Origin: Rana temporaria
Lineage: Eukaryota; Chordata; Amphibia; Anura; Ranidae
Direction: 5' to 3'
NCBI RefSeq assembly: GCF_905171775.1
Contig: NC_053489.1
Coordinates: 150,063,142-150,127,141 of the forward strand
DNA length: 64,000 bases
This document shows, piece by piece, positions 57,717 through 64,000 of this stretch. The number at the start of each line of letters is the position of its first letter. The first letter of the stretch is position 1. A program made the position numbers and the translations under genes. Under the pieces are notes generated by a model. That model was not told where the DNA came from. It did not search any database and was given only the letters and a program-made list of their open reading frames with translations.

Positions 57717-58890
57717 AGGGGCGTACGTAGAGCATTTGGTACCCGGGGAGGATTCTATATCTGCCCCCCATGTTAAAATGTAAAAACATCCTACTGTGCC
57801 CCCTGCATACCTCTGCATCCTTCAATATCTCTTTGTCACTACTGTGTAACCCCTCTCCACAACTGCACCTCTGGACCCCTTTACATTACTGCATGTCACA
57901 CAGACACCCCCTAACAGTTCTGACCCCCTGCATGTTACACAGACACCCTAACAGTTCAGGACCCCCTGCTGGTTACACAGACCCCCCTAACAGTTCTGGA
58001 CCCCCTGCTGGTTATACAGAACCCCCTCCCATCAGTACAGACCCCTCTCATCAGTATAGACCCCCTACCTCAGATTAGACACCCCATTCAGTACAGAGAC
58101 CCCATTCAGTACAGAGACCTCATTCAGCACATCCCCCCCTACAGTGCAGACACCCATTCAGTACAGACCTCCTACAGTACAGACCTCCCTACAGTGCAGA
58201 CCCCCTACAGTGCAGACCCTCCATTCAGTATAGACCCCCCATTCAGTGCAGACCCCCCATTCAGTACAGACCCTCTACAGTGCAGACCCCCATTCACTAA
58301 AGATCCCCCCTACAGTGCAGACCCCCCATTCTGTACAGATCCCCCATTCAGTACAAACCCCCTAAAGTGCAGACCCGCTAAAGTGCAGACCCCCATACAG
58401 TGCAGACCCCCTACAGTGCATACCCCATTAGGAACAGACCCCCCTACAGTGCAGACCCCTCCATTAAGTACAGACCCCCTACAGTGCAGACCCCCTATTC
58501 AGTACAGACCCCCTACAGTGCAGACCCCCCATTCAGTATAGACCCCCTACAGTGCAGACCCCCCATTCAGTACAGATCCCCCCTAGAGTACAGACCCCCC
58601 TACAGTACAGACCCCCATTCAGTGCAGACCCCCATTCAGTGCAGACCCCCCATTCAGTGCACATCTCCCATTCAGTGCGCACCCCCCTACAGTACAGACC
58701 CACATTCAGTACAGACCCCCCTACAGTACAGACCCCCATTCAGTACAGACCCCCCTACAGTGCAGACCCCCCATTCAGTACAGACTCCCCTACAGTGCAG
58801 ACCCCAAATTCAGTACAGACCCCCCTATAGTACAGACTCCGCCCCATTCAGTACAGAACCCCCTACAATGCAGACCCCACCCTTCAGACC
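57717..58890. repeat. Repeat with CAGGGGCGTACGTAG start, containing a minisatellite
   Basis: CAGGGGCGTACGTAGAGC looks like a hAT left end and interrupts the L1-like sequence. No matching right end was located. From about 57930 the sequence becomes a tandem array. Confidence 0.4.
58080..58880 (+). repeat. 17-18 bp minisatellite, about 45 units
   Basis: Alternating units of ATTCAGTACAGACCCCC and CTACAGTGCAGACCCCC with many C-run length changes. Frames reading YSADPPFSTDP-type repeats in all three frames are produced by this array and are not genes. Confidence 0.9.
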
Positions 58891-59640
58891 CATAATGTAC
58901 CTCAGATGATGATCAGCGTAGGACATGCACAGCAGGTCAGGTCCCCTCCTCCTATGTAGACATAAAGGAGGAGGGGGACGGCGGCTTCACTCTGCTCTGC
59001 TGTGTGAGACAGCCTGGACTGATCAGAGCCACTCAGACAGCCCATGGCCACGAGAGAAGGGATCATTGTGGGCCCTGCCGACGGGTTTTTATTTTTCATC
59101 AAATGGACTTTTGCACTATTGCATATGGTTGCAACTTATTATTTTTATTATTCTTTTATTTCTTTGTTAGACTGTTTACTGTTTAATTAGCGCTGCACAT
59201 TCACTGGTCAAATGTCCATAAAAAGTGCTGTGCTCCAATGCATTTCAATTAATTCTAATTCAATTCCAGAGTGTCGAGAGTAGACTATTGAATCATAGTG
59301 CTTATGTAATGAGGAATCCAGGGCACCTCAGCCTGTCAGATCTATGCCACTTACAGGACCCACAGAAGACGACTAGCTCAGTCTCTTACTTTACAACAGA
59401 TGTATTAAAACATCAAAATAGAGCTGGAATTGGTAAAAGGCACATATTAAAAATAATATAAAAAAACAGAGGCCAAAATTAATAGTGCTGCTGGTAGTTG
59501 GCACAGAGGTGCCAAGGTGAAGTGCTGGTGGAAACATTCCCGGAAAAATAAATGGGCCTATGCAGCTAATGGCTGGCACAGAGGTGTCCCATTCATGGTG
59601 ACGGGTTTATGTGTTCCTCCCTCCGGTTCGAAATAGGGGG
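58891..59640. other. Unclassified DNA upstream of an LTR
   Basis: May include the end of the preceding repeat and, near the right edge, the internal 3' part of an LTR retroelement. No pol or integrase motif could be read. TTAGCGCTGCACATTCAC at 59188 resembles 49141-49152. Confidence 0.3.
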
Positions 59641-60201
59641 GGAGGATATGTGACGGTGGGACCCTGTGCTACCTTAAAGATTGCTGGTTTACGCCAGATT
59701 TTGGAGAGAAAGGCACACTGATTGCACAGCTGTGTGTTGGGCTATTTAGTTGTGACTTGACTATGACTCAGGTCTCCACCCAACAAACAGGAAGTCTGTG
59801 CATGGGAGTCAGGTGGACTCCCATTTCTCTGAGAGGATTTAGAGGCTGCATGGGTGCAGCCAGAGCATGCGTGTCTGCAGGAGGCAGGTGCACTTGGTGA
59901 TAGGCACTGATCAGGAGTGAGTTTAACTCCAGGAAACTGGTTCTGAGGAACAGACCTAAGGCCTAGGCTAAAGGCCTGAAGCAGCCGTATGGCAAGAATG
60001 TAAGCCAGGAGGCTAAAGTATTGCGTATATAAGATACAGTTATGGTGGAACCCCCCTGTGAGGGCTACTGATGTCTTTATGAACTTTTTTCATGCTTTTT
60101 AATAAAAATGGGCTACCATGCCCTTAAATATAGTTCCTGACTGGCTTGAATCACTGGAAAAACGCATCTACCACAAGAGCTAACCAACCCCCAATCTTAC
60201 A
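59632..60201 (+). mobile_element. 3' LTR with polypurine tract, probably Gypsy-type
   Basis: A purine tract AGGGGGGGAGGA (59635-59646) lies just before TGTGACGGTGGG (59649), the order seen at the 3' end of LTR retroelements. The LTR ends CAATCTTACA at 60201. It has TATATAAG (60027-60034) and AATAAA (60102-60107), i.e. promoter and poly(A) signals in plus order. The 5' LTR and coding region are not in view, so a right flank duplication cannot be tested. Family assignment to Gypsy rests on the TGTGACGG start only. Confidence 0.6.
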
Positions 60202-60600
60202 CCATCTTCAATTAGGAAGTCAACAAAGCAGTGTTATACTTTGGTTCTTTTAATGTTTCTATTCAAACATCTTGATTGTTCATATCTGGTTGTACATTTT
60301 AATATCTTTTAAGATATAAGATATTAATAATTGTGTTATTATCAAACATTGATTTATGAGTTATATGCTGGAACTCATGGGACCTGGGACGTTTGGTGTC
60401 TGGCAATGACTCTTCTCGCTAAGTGCCTTGACTTCTGTTGAACCTTTGCTTGTCCCATGAACTTCCTGATTTAAGCCATGTCTTGCTACCACTCGTTATC
60501 GACCCTTGGCTTGTTCCTTGACTACGCTTCTGCCTGATCCCAACCTGCAACTACTCATTACTGACGTTTGATCCGGCACTCCCACCTGTTACAGTGAGAC
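60202..60600. other. Unclassified non-coding DNA
   Basis: Contains a C/T-rich stretch with CCTTGACT, CTTGCTTG and TTGTTCCTTGACTACG repeats (about 60425-60560) that recall an LTR-derived repeat; no ends found. Confidence 0.3.
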
Positions 60601-60609
60601 TGGAAGGAA

Positions 60610-61123
60610 GTCGGAAATGGCTTTGTTCCAGTCTTCTTCATGTAAACATGGAACCGACGTCACAACGTCACTTCCGGTTTATTCGGCTGCCAATGGCGCC
60701 TTTAAAAAAAAATGTCAGTATTCAGAATCGCCGTTTTTAGCCACCTGAATACTTTGACGTGCAAAGGAGGTATTTGGGGTCTTTTAGACCCCCGATCCTT
60801 TCCATAAAGAGTACCTGTCACCACCTATTACTGTCACACGGGATGTTTACATTCCTTGTGACAGCAATAAAAATGATAAAAAAATCAAAAGTGACAATGT
60901 AAAAAATAAAAGAAATAATAATAAAAAAGAAATTAAAGCACCCCTGTTCCCACAAGCTCGCGCAGCAAAGAAAACACACACGCAACTCCCGCCCGCATAT
61001 GCATACAGTGTTCAAACCACACATGTAAGGTAACGCTGTGATCGCAAAGGTACGCTGGTACGCCAATGTGCCTGCCCGTGCCATTCTGCTGATCTACATT
61101 GGCGTGCGACGGTCGGCAAGTGG
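60610..61123. repeat. MITE-like block ending GGCAAGTGG-TTAA
   Basis: GTGCCATTCTGCTGATCTAC near the right end resembles the CCACTTAAGGACC family (GTGCCATTCTGCC...), and it ends GTCGGCAAGTGG followed by TTAA (61124-61127). Left end not defined. It abuts the next MITE on that TTAA. Confidence 0.5.
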
Positions 61124-61127
61124 TTAA

Positions 61128-61589
61128 AGTGGTTGTAAAGGCAGAAGATTTTTTTGTTTTCATGAATTCTATGCATGAAGATAAAAAACCTTCTTTGTGT
61201 AGCAGTCCCCCAAATACTTACCTGAGTCCCATGGCTATCCAGAGATGTGCACAAGTGTCTTGGCTGTCCGGAACTCTCCCTGATTGACTGAGATACAGCA
61301 GCGGCCCCATTAGCTCCCACTGCTATTAATCAAAGTCAGTTATCCAATCATGAGAGAGAGAGGGGACAGAGCCAAACTGCAGCTCTGTGTCTGAATGGAC
61401 ACATGAAGCTGCAGCTCGGCACAGCTGCCTGCTGTGATGGCAGTCGACAGGAGGGAGGAGCCAGGAGCACCAGCGAGGTACCTGAGAAGAGGAGTATCTG
61501 GGCTTCTCTGTGCAAAACCACTGCACAGAGCGGGTAAGTATAACATGTTTGTTATTTTTGAAGAAAAAAAATGAGACTTTAGTATTGCT
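61128..61589. mobile_element. TTAA-flanked MITE, AGTGGTTGTAAAG family, copy 2
   Basis: AGTGGTTGTAAAGGCAG at the left, TTTAGTATTGCT at the right, TTAA at both sides (61124-61127 and 61590-61593). AAGATAAAAAACCTTCTTTG matches copy 1 at 9412-9819. Non-coding. Confidence 0.75.
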
Positions 61590-61614
61590 TTAAAGACAAA
61601 CAAAAGACAAAAAA

Positions 61615-62400
61615 AAAAAAATTGCATTTATAAATGTCCCCCAGGGCAGTATTCGTGCCCCCATACCCTTTTTATGGCCAATTACTTGCATATAAGCCTT
61701 CAAAATGGGGACTTTTGATCTCTTATGCCGCGTACACACAATAGTTTTTTGGCATGAAAAAACTACGTTTTTCAGCATGTCCAAAAAACGACGTTTTTCA
61801 GCATGTCCAAAAAACGACGCTTTTCCAACTTCATCATTAAAAACGATGTTGCCCACACACCATCGTTTTTGAAAAATGATGAACAAAGCGCAGTGACGTA
61901 CACTACATACGACTGTACTCTAAAGGGAAAGTTATATTCGCCGTTGGGCTGCTTTTAGCTGATTCCTTGTTAGTAAAAGACGATTCGCGCTTTTTATGGT
62001 ATGAATGGTAGTTTTACCTGAACAAGCGCTCCCGTCTCATAACTTGCTTCTGGGCATGCGCGAGTTTAACACATCGTTTTTGCCCACACACGATCATTTT
62101 TAACAAACCAAAAAATGACATTTTAAAAAACGACGTGAAAAAATGCAGCATGTTCGATTTTTTTTTTTTACGTTTTTCAGAAGCCGAAAAACGATGTGAA
62201 GCCCACACACGATCATTTTAAATGACGTTTTTAAAAACGTCGTTTTTTTTCATGCCGAAAAAACGATCGTGTGTACGTGGCATTATATTTGTCTCTCATA
62301 GACTTTAATGGAGTTTGCAGTACGGGACCAAACTTTTCCCCTGTTCAGGAGTTCTGCTGTGAACCAAACAGGGTGGTGTTGAATGCAACATCCCAGTATA
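61615..62400. mobile_element. Foldback hAT family fragment, split by a MITE
   Basis: ATGTCCCCCAGGGCAG...TTGCATATAAGCCTT (61635-61700) and CATAGACTTTAATGGAGTTT plus CTGTTCAGGAG (62300-62350) correspond in order to the right part of the element at 50808-52920 (ATGTCCCCTGGGACAG, TTGCATATATGCC, CATAGACTTTAACAGG). The true termini are absent. Confidence 0.6.
61726..62282. mobile_element. Harbinger-type MITE, TGCCGCGTACACACAATAG type, inside a hAT copy
   Basis: TGCCGCGTACACACAATAG and the inverted GATCGTGTGTACGTGGCA, flanked by exact TTA (61723-61725 and 62283-62285). Internal AAAAAACGACG / CGTCGTTTTT motifs repeat several times in both orientations. Non-coding. Confidence 0.85.
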
Positions 62401-62835
62401 ACCCCTTAAAACCGATGCCGCATATGTGCGTACGGTCGGCGGTAAGAGGATAATGGGATTTTTACACAGTATTTGTAGCTTTTGTCTAAGTGCCAACTAA
62501 TAGTGTCTCAGTATTATTTGCCATTACATAGGGGGCAATTTAATTAATCTTGCATCTTGCACACGAACATATACAAGTGCGCATAAACAACAATTGAGTA
62601 ACCAATGTTGAGTAATGAAAAGCATAATTTTATGGTCATCATTTATGGTTAACTCTATGTTGTGGATCTGTGAAGGCTTTTAAAACATTGACTATGAACA
62701 CTTTTGGTTATTGTAGTGTGTTGTCATGTCAAGGGTGCATGCAGTTTTGAGCCTTGACATATTCACACGGAGTGTATTTGCATGCACTAACATTTATTTT
62801 TATTTTTTAATAGATTTGATAAAATTATGCTTTGA
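62401..62835. other. Non-coding DNA, nothing recognised
   Basis: Includes CCGATGCCGCATATGTGCGT near 62413, possibly another MITE fragment. Otherwise nothing. Confidence 0.35.
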
Positions 62836-63597
62836 CCACTTAAGGACCCCTTCACACCGATATACGTCGGAAGAAGGGCACAGCTGGGCACAAGCACGTA
62901 CCTGTACATCCTCTTTAAGAGCCCAGCCGTGGGGTCACGAGCGCGCCGCCTGCGGCACGCTCGTGACGCGGTCTGAAGCTCCGTAACCGCGCCCGTGGGA
63001 CCCGTGGACCCGATTGCCGCTGGTGTCTCGCGATCGGTCTCAGGAGCTGAAGAACGGAGAGAGGTGTGTTTTTTTTATATCTTTTTTTGGGGATATTTAT
63101 TATAACAAATAGTAAAATAATATTGAATAGCTTAGAAGAATACGTATCGGCCTAAACTGAGGGATTTTTTTTTTTTTATAAATCTCTAATCTCTAATCGC
63201 TCTATTTTTGTTTATAGCGCAAAAAAATAAAAACCTATCGCTATAAATTTTGCGCAAACCAACCGATAAATGCTTAGAAGAATATGTATCGGCCTAAACT
63301 GAGGGAATTTTTTTTTTTATATCTTTTTTTGGGGATATTTATTATAACAAATAGTAAAAAAATATTGAATTTTTTTCAAAATTGTCACTCTATTTTTGTT
63401 TATAGCGCAAAAAAAAAAATCCGCAGAGGTGATCAAATACCACCAAAAGAAAGCTCTATTTATGGAAAAAAAAGGACGCCAACTTTGTTTGGGAGCCATT
63501 TCGCACGACCGCGCAATTGTCAGTTAAAGCGACGCAGTGCCGAAATGCAAAAAGGGGCAAGGTCCTTAACCTGCATAATGGTCCGGGTCTTAAGTGG
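62836..63597. mobile_element. CCACTTAAGGACC-family MITE, copy 2, with internal duplication
   Basis: CCACTTAAGGACCCC at the left and GGTCTTAAGTGG at the right; TTAA on the right (63598-63601), TTGA on the left (mutated). The order of blocks equals the 44.4-kb copy. Two segments, about 63078-63175 and 63277-63375, share CGGCCTAAACTGAGGGA and GGGGATATTTATTATAAC, a tandem duplication specific to this copy. Confidence 0.75.
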
Positions 63598-63782
63598 TTA
63601 ATATAATTTAATATAAAAAAAATACAACAACCACCATTTTATTCCACAGGCTTTTGCTTTTAGAAAAGATAAAATGTTTGGTGTTGGGTTTTATGTAATC
63701 TTCAGGCATGTACAAAAATGAAAAAAAAAAATGGCTCCAGCAGTGAAAGGACTAATGAACGTGGCACAATAGGATAAAGTAG

Positions 63783-64000
63783 TTGGAAATGGGGCGTGAC
63801 CAACTTCCGGGATGTGAGGACGCTTCTCCTCAGAGCTCCGGCCGTGGAAATATCCTGAATCATCCTGACGGGCCCCAGACTTGAACATTCACTTGCCAAA
63901 TTGACCAGACTAGTAGGGGAGAGAGCCAGGATCCCGAGGATGGTGAAATACGGTCCCAGCGCGGACCCCACTCCGGCGGTGAAGCTCGCAAAATTTGTTC
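63783..64000 (+). mobile_element. 5' end of an L1-like LINE, cut by the window edge
   Basis: A GC-rich block (GGGGCGTGACCAACTTCCGG...) of the kind seen in L1-like 5' untranslated regions leads to an ATG at 63940. From memory it resembles frog L1 5' ends. This would be a 5'-complete copy if it continues to the right. Confidence 0.5.
63940..64000 (+). CDS. Partial L1-like ORF1 start
   Basis: ATG at 63940-63942 in a GAGGATGG context opens a frame of 20 codons that runs off the window (MVKYGPSADPTPAVKLAKFV). The basic, Pro/Ala-rich start with VKLAKFV is what I remember for ORF1 of frog L1 elements. ORF1 is the RNA-binding protein of the element. No stop is seen. Function is inferred from position after the 5' UTR-like block only. 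Confidence 0.4.
   Translation, partial: MVKYGPSADPTPAVKLAKFV

Noticed and set aside
58194..58909. Pro-rich repeat protein of 115-169 residues
   Set aside because: Produced by the 17-18 bp minisatellite in three overlapping frames.
57709..59624. CCTCCCTC at both 57709 and 59617 as an 8-bp hAT duplication
   Set aside because: No complementary end precedes the second copy, and the sequence is simple; chance match is likely.

Overview
The window looks like repeat-dense intergenic or intronic DNA from an amphibian, most probably a ranid-type frog. This is an inference from the mixture of repeats: L2, L1/Tx1-like and Penelope-like retroelements, a Tc1-like transposon, hAT elements, long AT microsatellites and many palindromic MITEs. 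Several of these MITE end sequences are ones I remember as typical of frog genomes. I found no host exon, tRNA, rRNA or bacterial-type feature. All long reading frames are explained by decayed transposase or reverse-transcriptase genes or by satellites.

Layout. 0-9 kb: a decayed MITE, an internally deleted Tc1 element, a putative solo LTR with a MITE inside it (3.1-5.0 kb), two TTAA-flanked MITEs abutting at one TTAA (5.1-6.0 kb), an L2 LINE on the minus strand ending in an ATT repeat (6.5-8.1 kb) and a tagCTAGATTCA-type MITE (8.2-8.9 kb). 9-19 kb: more MITEs, an L1 3' fragment on the minus strand, and a Penelope-like GIY-YIG fragment with a nearly complete Tc1-like transposon (15347-16944) just downstream of it, followed by long AT tracts, another MITE and a region with a hammerhead-like motif. 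20-32 kb: an L1-like 3' end split by a MITE, a 200-bp repeat present in both orientations, two pairs of Harbinger-type MITEs and a second L1-like pseudogene. 33-43 kb: a 1-kb hAT element with an exact 8-bp target duplication, MITEs, nested minisatellite repeats, a second Penelope-like endonuclease fragment and a small hAT MITE. 43-64 kb: MITEs, two minisatellites, a 2.1-kb foldback hAT element (50808-52920) inserted in one arm of an inverted-repeat element that carries a good hammerhead-ribozyme candidate, a 3' LTR with polypurine tract, and the 5' end of an L1 at the right edge.

No genes work together here in a pathway. The biological content is nested transposition. The insertions give a relative order: MITEs with TTA/TAA/TCA duplications interrupt the solo LTR, the L1 3' end and a hAT copy; a hAT foldback interrupts the hammerhead-bearing inverted-repeat element; and the Tc1 lies in the AT repeat just downstream of the Penelope fragment. 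The most interesting item is a set of three motifs (18.9, 53.0 and 53.7 kb) sharing a CTGANGA - hairpin - GAAA core. The one at 53.0 kb also has an 8-bp stem I and a GTC cleavage triplet.
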